64,000 bases of DNA from Microbacterium sp. K24. Lineage in GTDB: Bacteria > Actinomycetota > Actinomycetes > Actinomycetales > Microbacteriaceae. The notes beneath the pieces were generated by a model. That model was given only the letters and a program-made list of their open reading frames with translations. It ran no database searches and was not told the origin of the DNA. Below are positions 17,506-24,833 of this stretch, one piece after another. A program made the position numbers and the translations under genes. Numbering within the stretch: position 1 is the stretch's first letter; the number at the start of each line of letters is the position of its first letter. The DNA lies in contig NZ_SSDJ01000138.1 of assembly GCF_004794465.1 (NCBI RefSeq), positions 1-64,000 on the forward strand, given 5' to 3'.

Positions 17506-17871
17506 GAGGCGAATGGGCCGGCCTGTACGCCGGGTTCTGTTCCGGGGTTCTTCGCCCCTTCGACGGCCATCTCTCTCGGCGACACGTTGCCGTGGCACTC
17601 TAGCGGTCTACCCGAGGACTCGGCGAGCCGCGTCAACATCCTCTGTCTGACCTTGCTCCGGGCGAGGTTTACCTGGCGGGTCATGTCACCATGACCCCCG
17701 GTGGTCTCTTACACCACCCTTTCACCCTTACCCCTTGCGGGGCGGTCTGCTCTCTGTGGCACTTTCTCGCGGATCACTCCGGGTGGGTGTTACCCACCGC
17801 CCTGCCCTGTGGAGCCCGGACGTTCCTCGGTGCGGTTGCCCGCCACGCGGCCGTCCAGCCGACCCATTCGC
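17506..17871 (-). ncRNA. rnpB: RNase P RNA (class A)
   Basis: Catalytic RNA that matures tRNA 5' ends. On the minus strand the 5' end GCGAATGGG (17863-17871) pairs with the 3' end CCCATTCGC (complement of 17509-17517), forming helix P1. The conserved core is clear: GAGGAACGTCCGGGCTCCAC near the 5' side and the ACCCGCCAGG/AGTCAGACAGAGG-type 3' region. A TAGACT -10 element (17878-17883) ends 6 nt before the inferred 5' end, which fixes it well. The 3' boundary is accurate to a few bases. Open reading frames across this region are not genes. Confidence 0.93.
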
Positions 17872-17877
17872 GTGCTC

Positions 17878-17883
17878 AGTCTA
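17878..17883 (-). promoter_or_regulatory. -10 element (TAGACT) of rnpB
   Basis: TAGACT on the minus strand, 6 nt upstream of the first base of the P1 helix of RNase P RNA. Confidence 0.75.
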
Positions 17884-17909
17884 CTTTCTCCGGCATCCGG
17901 AGACGGCTC

Positions 17910-19607
17910 CTACTTCTCCGCGGACTCTGCGATGCGGAGATCCAGCGGCACGTCGATCGGGAAGTCGCCGAACAGTCGACGAGTGGCGACGGATGCCGCG
18001 ACGCGCACGGCATCGGCCGCCGCTTCGGCCTGCTCCTCGGGGACGTGCAGGATCACCTCGTCGTGGAGGAAGAAGGCCAGATGGGGCTGACGGGCGAACG
18101 GACCGGATGCTGCGGCGGGTACGGCCGACTCGGGTGCCCGCTGCAGTCGGTGCCGGATCTCGGCCAGCCAGATCAGCGACCACTCCGCGGCCGTGCCCTG
18201 CACGATGAAGTTGCGGGTGAACCGACCCCAGTCCCTGGCGCGCCGACGGGCGAGGGCGACCTCGGCGGGGTCGGCATCCGCTCCGGTCGCTCTGGACTGG
18301 AGGTCCGCCCATTCCGCGGATGGTCGGGGTGACGATCGACCCAGCCACGTCGACACGACGCCGCCGTCCTCGCCGGTTCGGGCGGCCGTGTCGACGAGCG
18401 CCATCGCCCGCGGATAGACCTTCCGCAGGCGCGGCACCAGCCGACCGCTGTCGCCGGTCGTGGCTCCGTACATCGCGCCGAGCACGGCGTACTTCGCCTG
18501 CTCGCGGGTCTCCACCGCACCGGACGCCACGACGCCCTCGTACAGGTCGCTGCCCTGCGCCGCGCGCGCCATCGCCTTGTCGGATGCCATGGCGGCCAGC
18601 ATCCGCGGTTCCAGCTGCGCGACGTCGGCGACCACCAGCGTCCAGCCGGGATCGGCCCGCACAGCGGGCCGCAGGCTGCGCGGCAACTGCAGGGCTCCCC
18701 CGCCCGCCGACGCCCATCGTCCGGTCACGACGCCACCGGGGATGTACACCGGTCGGAACCGCCGGTCCTGCACCCATTCCGCCAGCCACGCCCAGCCGTT
18801 GGCGCTGAGCAGTCGGGAGAGCTTCTTGTAGGCGAGCAGGGGCTCCACGACGGCGTGGGACTGCGTCGCGAGCTCCCACCGGCTCGTCGACTCGACATGC
18901 ACGCCGACCCGGTGCTGGGCGCGGAGCAGCTTGGGCTGGCTGTCGAGATGCAGCGTCGAATCACTGAGGATGGCGCGGACCCGGTCGCCGAGCTCGACCA
19001 TCCGGCTGGGCAGCCCCCCGGCGGCGGGCCGCGTGCCCAGGGTCTCGGTCAGGATCGCGTCGTGCACCCCCTCGTCCCACGGGAGACCGGCCGCGCGCAT
19101 CTCCTCGGCGATCAGACCGCCGGCGGATTCCGCCGCACACAGCAGGGTCAGGCGTCCGTCGCGCTCCTGCTCGATCACCCGGCGCTGCGCGCGGAACTGG
19201 TCAAGGACCTCGGCGACCGGATCGCCCGCGTCGTCCTGCTCGTCGACGTCGAAGAGGGCGGGCGCGGCATCCGTCGGCTCCCGGCGGATCCAGGCGGCGG
19301 ACGGCGGCAGCGGTCGCGCCACCTTGTCGGTGTCGCGCAGGATCGCGTGGCACAGCAGCAGGTCGTGCGTGCGCCCGAGACGTACTCCGCCGTCGAGCAG
19401 CATCGGATAGATGTCGCGCGCGCTGCGGATGATCCACCGCGGCGCTTCCGCCCGCTCGAGGTCGGCGACCCAGGAGACGAGCTCCGGCACGGACATGGTC
19501 AGCCGCGAGATCTCCTCCGCGACCTCATCGAGCTCGACGGCCGCATATCGTCCGGAGCCGAGCGCCACGAGGGCGATCCGCCGTCCCGGCGACGTCGACG
19601 CGCTCAT
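17910..19607 (-). CDS. Bifunctional 3'-5' exonuclease/DNA polymerase (family A-like)
   Basis: A 565-aa protein of the actinobacterial family-A polymerase group that is separate from PolA. The C-terminal half has polymerase motif A (VVADVAQLEPRMLA; catalytic Asp and the Glu sugar gate), motif B (REQAKYAVLGAMYGAT) and motif C (FFLHDEVILHVP). The N-terminal part corresponds to a 3'-5' exonuclease fold but shows no clear DEDD set, so nuclease activity is doubtful. In motif B the aromatic residue four after the lysine (Taq Phe667) is Leu. The role in the cell is unknown, probably repair. The start codon ATG 19607 has no strong ribosome site, so it is less certain. Confidence 0.88.
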   Translation of the reverse strand: MSASTSPGRRIALVALGSGRYAAVELDEVAEEISRLTMSVPELVSWVADLERAEAPRWIIRSARDIYPMLLDGGVRLGRTHDLLLCHAILRDTDKVARPLPPSAAWIRREPTDAAPALFDVDEQDDAGDPVAEVLDQFRAQRRVIEQERDGRLTLLCAAESAGGLIAEEMRAAGLPWDEGVHDAILTETLGTRPAAGGLPSRMVELGDRVRAILSDSTLHLDSQPKLLRAQHRVGVHVESTSRWELATQSHAVVEPLLAYKKLSRLLSANGWAWLAEWVQDRRFRPVYIPGGVVTGRWASAGGGALQLPRSLRPAVRADPGWTLVVADVAQLEPRMLAAMASDKAMARAAQGSDLYEGVVASGAVETREQAKYAVLGAMYGATTGDSGRLVPRLRKVYPRAMALVDTAARTGEDGGVVSTWLGRSSPRPSAEWADLQSRATGADADPAEVALARRRARDWGRFTRNFIVQGTAAEWSLIWLAEIRHRLQRAPESAVPAAASGPFARQPHLAFFLHDEVILHVPEEQAEAAADAVRVAASVATRRLFGDFPIDVPLDLRIAESAEK

Positions 19608-19629
19608 CGACGCGGCGCGCGGGCCCCGC

Positions 19630-20364
19630 TCAAGCGAGCCCGGATTCCTCGGTGCGGACGAGGATGCAGCCGCACTCGGGGCACGTCACGACGAGCTCGT
19701 CGGATGCACGGCGGATGTCGTTCAGGTCGGTGCTCGGAAGCACCATGCGGCAGCCTTCGCACGTGCCGCGGGTGAGCAGGGCGGCACCGGCGCTGTTCGC
19801 GGCACGACGCGTGTACTCGGCCAGAAGGTCGGACGGCACGGTCGCCGCGACGGCGGCGCGATCACGGGCGAGTTCGGCTCCGCGGTCGGCGGCCGCGGCG
19901 ACATCGGCCTTGGCCTGCGAGGTGAGCGCCGTGCCCTCGGCCGTCGTCGTCTCGAGCAGCGCCTGCTGCGCGGCGACGGCAGCCTCGGCCTCTTCGAGGC
20001 GACCCATGACGTCGAGCTCGGCGTCTTCGAGATCGCTCTGACGCCGCGCCAGGCTCGCCAGCTCGTGCTCGAGCGCCTGGGCATCCTTAGCGCTGGTGGA
20101 TGCAGCGAGCCGCTCGGCATCGCGGTTGCGACGCTGCTCGACCACCTTGACGTCGGATTCGAGCCTCGTCAGTTCGGAGCGCACGTCGTCGCGGGTTCCG
20201 GTGAGCGTCGTGAGCTCACGCAGCTGTTCCTGACGGATGGCGACGAGCTCCGTGATCCGCGCTCCCTGGCTGGGCTGAGTGCGGGCACGTTCGGCCTGCG
20301 CGATGCGCCGGTCGAGGTCGGCGATGTCGAGCAGGGTGCGCTGGTTCTCGGGGCTGGCGTTCAC
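19630..20364 (-). CDS. Coiled-coil protein with C4 zinc ribbon (CT398/DUF164-like)
   Basis: A 244-aa protein. Residues about 10-180 are a long coiled coil rich in Ala, Glu and Arg, ending in the C-terminal zinc ribbon with CEGC and CPECGC cysteine pairs about 25 residues apart. Proteins of this type are widespread in actinobacteria and thought to bind nucleic acid or act as chaperone-like adaptors. The start is GTG 20364, 7 nt after TAGATT with no Shine-Dalgarno sequence. It runs into the DNA polymerase gene (22-bp gap), probably as one transcript. Confidence 0.88.
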   Translation of the reverse strand: MNASPENQRTLLDIADLDRRIAQAERARTQPSQGARITELVAIRQEQLRELTTLTGTRDDVRSELTRLESDVKVVEQRRNRDAERLAASTSAKDAQALEHELASLARRQSDLEDAELDVMGRLEEAEAAVAAQQALLETTTAEGTALTSQAKADVAAAADRGAELARDRAAVAATVPSDLLAEYTRRAANSAGAALLTRGTCEGCRMVLPSTDLNDIRRASDELVVTCPECGCILVRTEESGLA

Positions 20365-20371
20365 GCTCTCA

Positions 20372-20377
20372 AATCTA
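20372..20377 (-). promoter_or_regulatory. -10 element (TAGATT) of a leaderless start
   Basis: TAGATT on the minus strand, 7 nt before GTG 20364; the upstream in-frame start at 20466 lies within the neighbouring YchJ gene. Confidence 0.65.
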
Positions 20378-20401
20378 GCCGCTGGCCGGACATCCCGCCC
20401 G

Positions 20402-20785
20402 TCACCGCACAGCGCCGTCGAGGTAGTACCAGCGCCGGTCTTCTCGGACGAAGCGACTCCGCTCATGCAGCGAGCCGCGTTCCGCGCCCTGGCGCCAGAA
20501 CGCCTCGAACTCGACGACGCCCTCGTCGTCGAACGGCCCGCCCGCGACCCGATCGATGATGAGGAGCCTGCGCCAGCTCAGCCCGGGGTCGAAGTCGAGG
20601 GAGTCGGGACGCGTCGTCGGGTGCCACGTGCGCAGCAGGTGCTCGGCGTCCTCGAGCGTGAAGGCGGTGAACCGCGACCGCATCAGACGCTCGGCGGTCG
20701 GAGCAGGTGATCCCTGCAGTAGCGGACCGCAGCAGGAGTCGAAATCGTTGCCGGAGAGGCACGGGCAGCGCACGGCGTCGGTCAT
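20402..20785 (-). CDS. YchJ family protein with SEC-C-like zinc motif
   Basis: A 127-aa protein of the YchJ family. The N-terminal metal-binding motif is CPCLSGNDFDSCCGPLL, followed by the conserved RFTAFTLEDAEHLLRTWHP and VEFEAFWRQG segments of the NTF2-like domain. The function is unknown; SEC-C motifs bind zinc and often partner proteins. The ATG at 20785 gives the family's usual start. GATGCT lies 7 nt upstream and may serve as a weak leaderless -10. Downstream is the zinc-ribbon gene (37-bp gap). Confidence 0.87.
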   Translation of the reverse strand: MTDAVRCPCLSGNDFDSCCGPLLQGSPAPTAERLMRSRFTAFTLEDAEHLLRTWHPTTRPDSLDFDPGLSWRRLLIIDRVAGGPFDDEGVVEFEAFWRQGAERGSLHERSRFVREDRRWYYLDGAVR

Positions 20786-20846
20786 GAGAGCTAGCATCGC
20801 AGGTCACGCCCTACGCTGAAGAGACACCCCCCTCGAAGGAGCCTCG

Positions 20847-21686
20847 ATGCCCACTGTTCCGACCTTCACCGCTCACAACGGCTTCGCGCTGCCGGCCATC
20901 GGCCTCGGCACCTACGCGCTCAACGGCGATGAGGGCGCGGCCGCCGTGACGAGCGCGCTCGGCGCCGGCTATCGGCTGCTCGACTCGGCGTTCAACTACG
21001 AGAACGAAGGGTCGGTCGGCCGCGGCGTCGCGGCATCCGACGTTCCGCGTGGGGAGATCATCGTCACGACGAAGCTCCCGGGGCGCCATCACCCGACGGC
21101 GAAGGCCCGCGCGAGCATCGAGGAGAGCCGCTCGCGGCTCGGACTCGACATCACCGACCTCCACCTCATCCACTGGCCGAACCCGTCGCAGGACGAGTAC
21201 GTGCAGGCGTGGGCGGCTCTCGTCGAGGCGCAGGAGCGCGGTGTCGTGCGTCAGATCGGCGTGTCGAACTTCCTCCCCGAGCACCTCGAGCGCATCGAGC
21301 GCGAGACGGGCGTGCGCCCCGTCGTGAACCAGATCGAGCTGCACCCGTATTTCCCGCAGGAGGAGCAGCTGGCGTACCACCGCGAGCACGGCATCCTGAC
21401 CGAGGCGTGGAGTCCGCTCGGCCGGGCCAAGGCCCTCGTCGAGGAGCCCGTCGTGGTCGAGGTGGCCGCAGCCCATGGCATCACCCCGGTGCAGGCGGTT
21501 CTCGCGTGGCACGTCGCCCGGGAGACCGTCTCGATCCCGAAGGCCTCGTCGCTCGAGCACCAGGTCTCGAACCTCGCCGCCGCGGAGATCGTCCTCGACG
21601 ACTCCGAGGTCGAGGCTCTCACCGCGCTCGGTCGCGCCGACGGTCGGCTCTTCGACGCCGATCCGCGTACCCACGAAGAGTCCTGA
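20847..21686 (+). CDS. Aldo/keto reductase
   Basis: A 279-aa NADPH-dependent TIM-barrel oxidoreductase of the 2,5-diketo-D-gluconate reductase type. The catalytic tetrad is visible: Asp in RLLDSAFNY, Tyr in the same segment, Lys in TTKLPG, and His in LHLIHWPNP. VNQIELHPYFPQ and the NADP-binding IPKASSLEHQVSNL near the C-terminus fit the family. The ATG at 20847 has GAAGGAG 7 nt upstream; TACGCT at 20812-20817 could be the -10. It is convergent with the XRE regulator gene (9-bp gap). The substrate cannot be told from sequence. Confidence 0.92.
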   Translation: MPTVPTFTAHNGFALPAIGLGTYALNGDEGAAAVTSALGAGYRLLDSAFNYENEGSVGRGVAASDVPRGEIIVTTKLPGRHHPTAKARASIEESRSRLGLDITDLHLIHWPNPSQDEYVQAWAALVEAQERGVVRQIGVSNFLPEHLERIERETGVRPVVNQIELHPYFPQEEQLAYHREHGILTEAWSPLGRAKALVEEPVVVEVAAAHGITPVQAVLAWHVARETVSIPKASSLEHQVSNLAAAEIVLDDSEVEALTALGRADGRLFDADPRTHEES

Positions 21687-21695
21687 GCCGGTCGC

Positions 21696-22532
21696 TCAGA
21701 CCGTCTGGATTCCGAGCACCCTGACCAGCTCCAGCTTGCTCGCGGCTTCGCTGCCGGGTGCGGCGGTCAGCACGATCAGCGACTGGGACTCGTCCTCCGT
21801 GAAGAGCGCCTGGCAGTCCACCTCGATCTCCCCGAGCTCGGGATGGACGAGGACCTTGTGCTCCTCGAACCGCCGCCGCACCTCCTGCGTCTCCCAGAGC
21901 GCGACGAACTCGGGGCTCGTGCGGGTGAGCTCCGCGACGATCTCCCCCGCCCGCGAACGGGTGCCGAGTGCACCGTGCGCGGCGCGCAGCGAGGCCACGA
22001 GGGAGCGGCTCTGCAGGCGGTGGTCGCGCTCCGGATAACGACGTCTCTCGGTCTCGGGCTGTGCGAACCAGCGGTAGATGCCGCTGCGCTCGAGACCCTC
22101 CCAGCGACTCGCGTCGCCGAGCAGCGCGCGCGCCGCGTCGTTCTGCACGAGCACCTCATCGAGCGCCGAGACGACGAAAGCCGGCGAGTCGTGAAGGCGA
22201 TCGAGGATGCGCAGCATTCCCGGGCGCACATGTCCGGCGAAGGTCGCGCGGTCCGGTGCGCTGTAGCCCGCGATGCGATGGAGGTAGTCGCGCTCGTCCG
22301 AGGTCAGGCGCAGGGCGCGTGCCAGCGCCGCCACGATCTGCAGACTCGGTTGCGGTCCGCGACGCTGCTCGAGACGGGTGTAGTAGTCGGTGGACATCGC
22401 GGCGAGCTGCGCGACCTCCTCGCGGCGAAGGCCGGGCGTGCGTCGCCGCGCTCCCGCGCTCAGGCCGACATCGGACGGCTGCAGCATCTCCCGCCGTCGC
22501 AGGAGGAACTCCGCCAATGCTTCTCGATCCAC
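21696..22532 (-). CDS. XRE family regulator with MmyB-like ligand-binding domain
   Basis: A 278-aa transcriptional regulator. An N-terminal helix-turn-helix (residues about 10-75: LRREEVAQLAAMSTDYYTRL, then EQRRGPQPSLQIVAALARAL) precedes a PAS-like MmyB ligand-binding domain, with VQNDAARALLGD and HPELGEIEVDCQAL near the end. It is divergent from an SDR gene by 100 bp, the usual arrangement in which such a regulator controls the neighbouring oxidoreductase. The start is GTG 22532, 6 nt after GATACT; AGGA also lies just before it. Confidence 0.9.
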   Translation of the reverse strand: MDREALAEFLLRRREMLQPSDVGLSAGARRRTPGLRREEVAQLAAMSTDYYTRLEQRRGPQPSLQIVAALARALRLTSDERDYLHRIAGYSAPDRATFAGHVRPGMLRILDRLHDSPAFVVSALDEVLVQNDAARALLGDASRWEGLERSGIYRWFAQPETERRRYPERDHRLQSRSLVASLRAAHGALGTRSRAGEIVAELTRTSPEFVALWETQEVRRRFEEHKVLVHPELGEIEVDCQALFTEDESQSLIVLTAAPGSEAASKLELVRVLGIQTV

Positions 22533-22632
22533 TCCTGAAGTATCCCCCGCACGGCCGCCGTCATCCAGGGACCGCCGATCCCTGGATGACCGGTCTCTGG
22601 TGGGGTCTCCGCGGGCGGTCGAGTCTGGGGAC

Positions 22633-23397
22633 ATGGACATCAGCGGAAACACCATCTTCATCCCCGGGGCGACCAGCGGCATCGGTCTCGCCCTCGCCCG
22701 CGCACTCCGCGACAAGGGCAACACCGTGATCGTCGGCGGACGCCGCACCGAGCTCCTGCGCGAGATCGACGCGGACGATTCCGGCCTCCACACCGTGCAG
22801 ATCGACACGACGGATGCCGACAGCATCCGCGCCGCGGCATCCGACGTGCTCGCCGCGCACCCCGACCTGAACGTCGTCGTCACGATGGCCGGTGTGATGA
22901 GCGTCGAGGACTGGACGCACCCGTCCGGTTTCCTCGAGAACGCCGAGCGCACCATCGTCACCAACGTGCTCGGCCCCATCCGCCTCATCGCCGCATTCAT
23001 CGAACATCTCCGGAGCAGGCCCGACGCCACGATCATGACCGTCTCCTCCGGACTGGCCTTCGCTCCCCTGCGGGCCACGCCGAGCTACAACGCCAGCAAG
23101 GCGGCGATCCACATGCTCAGCGAGTCTCTGCGGTTGCAGCTCGAGGGTTCGACGGTGAAGGTCGTGGAGCTCGAGCCGCCGTCCGTGCGGACCGACCTGA
23201 TGCCCGGACAGCGCGACAGCGACTTCGCGATGCCGCTCGACGCCTTCATCGCCGAGGTCGTGCACCTGCTCGAGACGCAGCCGGACGCCACGGAGATCCA
23301 GGTCGAGAACGTGAAGTTCCTCCGCTACGGAGAGGCCCGCGGCGACTACGACCAGGTGGTCGCGACACTGAACAGCCGCGACCCGCACGGCCGCTGA
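22633..23397 (+). CDS. Short-chain dehydrogenase/reductase (DltE-like)
   Basis: A 254-aa SDR. The cofactor motif is GATSGIG at residues 11-17, NVVVTMAGVMS replaces the usual NNAG, and the catalytic set is TVSSGLAF with YNASK. The protein is close to DltE-type reductases found next to XRE regulators. It is probably repressed by the divergent regulator at 21696, since together they form a regulator/target pair. The start ATG has GGGGA directly upstream. It is convergent with the epimerase gene at 23402 (4-bp gap). Confidence 0.9.
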   Translation: MDISGNTIFIPGATSGIGLALARALRDKGNTVIVGGRRTELLREIDADDSGLHTVQIDTTDADSIRAAASDVLAAHPDLNVVVTMAGVMSVEDWTHPSGFLENAERTIVTNVLGPIRLIAAFIEHLRSRPDATIMTVSSGLAFAPLRATPSYNASKAAIHMLSESLRLQLEGSTVKVVELEPPSVRTDLMPGQRDSDFAMPLDAFIAEVVHLLETQPDATEIQVENVKFLRYGEARGDYDQVVATLNSRDPHGR

Positions 23398-23401
23398 CGC
23401 G

Positions 23402-24292
23402 TCAGACCGCGGAAGCCACCGCCTCCTCCGCCGTCTCATGCGTGAAGCGGAAGCCGGACCTCTCCAGCACGGCGGGGCGCACGTCGGCATCCGGGAGGAG
23501 CAGCGAGTCGGTCGCGGACGCACTCAACGCGAGGCGAAGGGCCCAGGCCGGCGCGGGCAGCCAGAACGGACGATGCATCTCCCGGGCGAGGGCCCGCCCG
23601 ATCTCGTTCGCGGTCGCCGGCGTCGGTCCGGTGAGGTTGACGGGGCCCGCGATCTTCTCGTCGATCACGTGCCGGATCGCCCGTACCTCGTCGTCGAGCG
23701 ACATCCACGGCCAGACCTGCGTGCCGCGCCCGATGGGTCCGGCGACGCCGAACCGCGTCAGCTGGATGAGTGGTTTGAGCACACCCTGCCGGTGGATCAG
23801 CGGGGCCGTGCGCAGCAGCGCGACCCTGGTGTGGTCCTCGGCGCGGCGCGCCGCGGCCTCCCATTGCACGCAGAGTCCGGCGAGGAACGTCTGCCCCGCG
23901 GGAGAGTCCTCGGTCAGCTGCTCCCCCGGCGCCGACCCGTAGTAGCCGACGGCGGATGCCGAGACGAGGGCCGGAGCATCGTCGCGCAGAGCGCGCAGAG
24001 CCGTGGTGATCGTCACAGTGCTCTTGAGCCGCGAGTCGATCAGTTCCTGTCGGTAGCGGGGCGTCCAGGGCAGCCGGCCGACGCTCGCGCCTCCCAGCGC
24101 GACGATGGCCTCGGCTCCGGCGAAGACATCCGGATCCAGCTCTCTCTCGCCCGGTGCCCACTGCCGTTCCGACGTGTTCCTCGGCGGCCGACGCACGAGC
24201 GTCGTGACGTCGATGCCGTCCGCTCGCAGCGACGACGTCAGCGCGGTGCCGATCAGTCCGGATGCTCCGCTGATGACGATGCGTCGCGCCAT
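23402..24292 (-). CDS. TIGR01777 family NAD-dependent epimerase-like protein
   Basis: A 296-aa extended SDR of the YfcH/TIGR01777 group. The N-terminal nucleotide-binding motif is ISGASGLIGTAL; further family landmarks are VALGGASVG, SASAVGYYG, FLAGLCVQWE and the DUF1731 C-terminal segment (VLERSGFRFTH). Its function has not been established in any organism known to me; in plants a relative is linked to cell division. The ATG at 24292 has GAGGAGCG about 6 nt upstream. No obvious partner gene is nearby. Confidence 0.88.
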   Translation of the reverse strand: MARRIVISGASGLIGTALTSSLRADGIDVTTLVRRPPRNTSERQWAPGERELDPDVFAGAEAIVALGGASVGRLPWTPRYRQELIDSRLKSTVTITTALRALRDDAPALVSASAVGYYGSAPGEQLTEDSPAGQTFLAGLCVQWEAAARRAEDHTRVALLRTAPLIHRQGVLKPLIQLTRFGVAGPIGRGTQVWPWMSLDDEVRAIRHVIDEKIAGPVNLTGPTPATANEIGRALAREMHRPFWLPAPAWALRLALSASATDSLLLPDADVRPAVLERSGFRFTHETAEEAVASAV

Positions 24293-24369
24293 GGTCGCTC
24301 CTCGGTCGGTGTGACGATCCGCTCACGGTGTGAGTGGTGTCCACACTAACCGCGTGAACGGCGTCGGAG

Positions 24370-24519
24370 TCACCCCTTCGGCGGGCCGTACGAGAGTCGG
24401 TCGAAGATCAGCACGGTGTCGCTGATCGTGCCGTCGCACACGGTGAAGTACTCGGCGGCCGGCGCCGTGGACGTCGCGGCGGTCTGCGGGTAGGAGAACA
24501 GCGCGACACGGAGCGGTCG
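24370..24519 (-). pseudogene. Remnant of an SnoaL/NTF2-like gene (C-terminal fragment)
   Basis: A 50-codon frame without a start codon, closed by in-frame stops on both sides (24520-24522 upstream, 24370-24372 downstream). It reads like the last third of an SnoaL-like protein: VALFSYPQTAATS, then EYFTVCDGTISDTVLIFDRL, then SYGPPKG and stop. In intact homologues the EFFTV-DGKI segment forms the last strands of the NTF2-like fold. Nothing upstream continues the frame before tRNA-Val, so the 5' two thirds appear deleted. Confidence 0.6.
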
Positions 24520-24603
24520 TCACGACCGACTGCGATCCGGACTCCCTCTACGCCGGAGCGCCGGCCACGAAGAAGGGCCGTCTCGATGCATCGGATTCCA
24601 CGG

Positions 24604-24679
24604 TGGTGGGCCCTGCCGGGATCGAACCGACGACATCCACGGTGTAAACGTGGCGCTCTACCAGCTGAGCTAAAGGCCC
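24604..24679 (-). tRNA. tRNA-Val (anticodon TAC)
   Basis: On the minus strand GGGCCTTTAGCTCAGCTGG starts the acceptor and D arms. The anticodon arm is CCACG-TTTACAC-CGTGG with anticodon TAC, and the T arm contains GGTTCGATCC. The CCA end is encoded (24604-24606). TAGACT at 24690-24695 is its -10 element, 10 nt upstream. Confidence 0.95.
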
Positions 24680-24689
24680 TGGTGCCGTC

Positions 24690-24695
24690 AGTCTA
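24690..24695 (-). promoter_or_regulatory. -10 element (TAGACT) of tRNA-Val
   Basis: TAGACT on the minus strand, 10 nt before the mature tRNA 5' end. Confidence 0.65.
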
Positions 24696-24733
24696 TCGGG
24701 CACCCGGTGCGCGACCGTGTCGTGGAAGAGGGA

Positions 24734-24739
24734 TAGGCT
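24734..24739 (+). promoter_or_regulatory. -10 element (TAGGCT) of aceE
   Basis: TAGGCT lies 94 bp before the aceE GTG, giving a leader of roughly 88 nt. The interval 24680-24833 holds this promoter and the divergent tRNA promoter; I see nothing else in it. Confidence 0.6.
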
Positions 24740-24833
24740 GAACCCGGCGCGCGTTGTGCACAGCCGACAAGGCTGCCCGCGTCGCTTCCCGTTTCCTTGG
24801 CATGACCTGCCAGCTTGACGAAAGGTTCGCCCC

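Noticed and set aside
17501..18332. Open frames across the RNase P RNA region
   Set aside because: The region folds as class A RNase P RNA with matching P1 ends; the frames have no domain and run into the DNA polymerase gene.
24323..24523. A 66-codon minus-strand frame as a gene
   Set aside because: Its frame is out of register with the SnoaL-like remnant and the translation is Arg/His-rich without similarity to a family.
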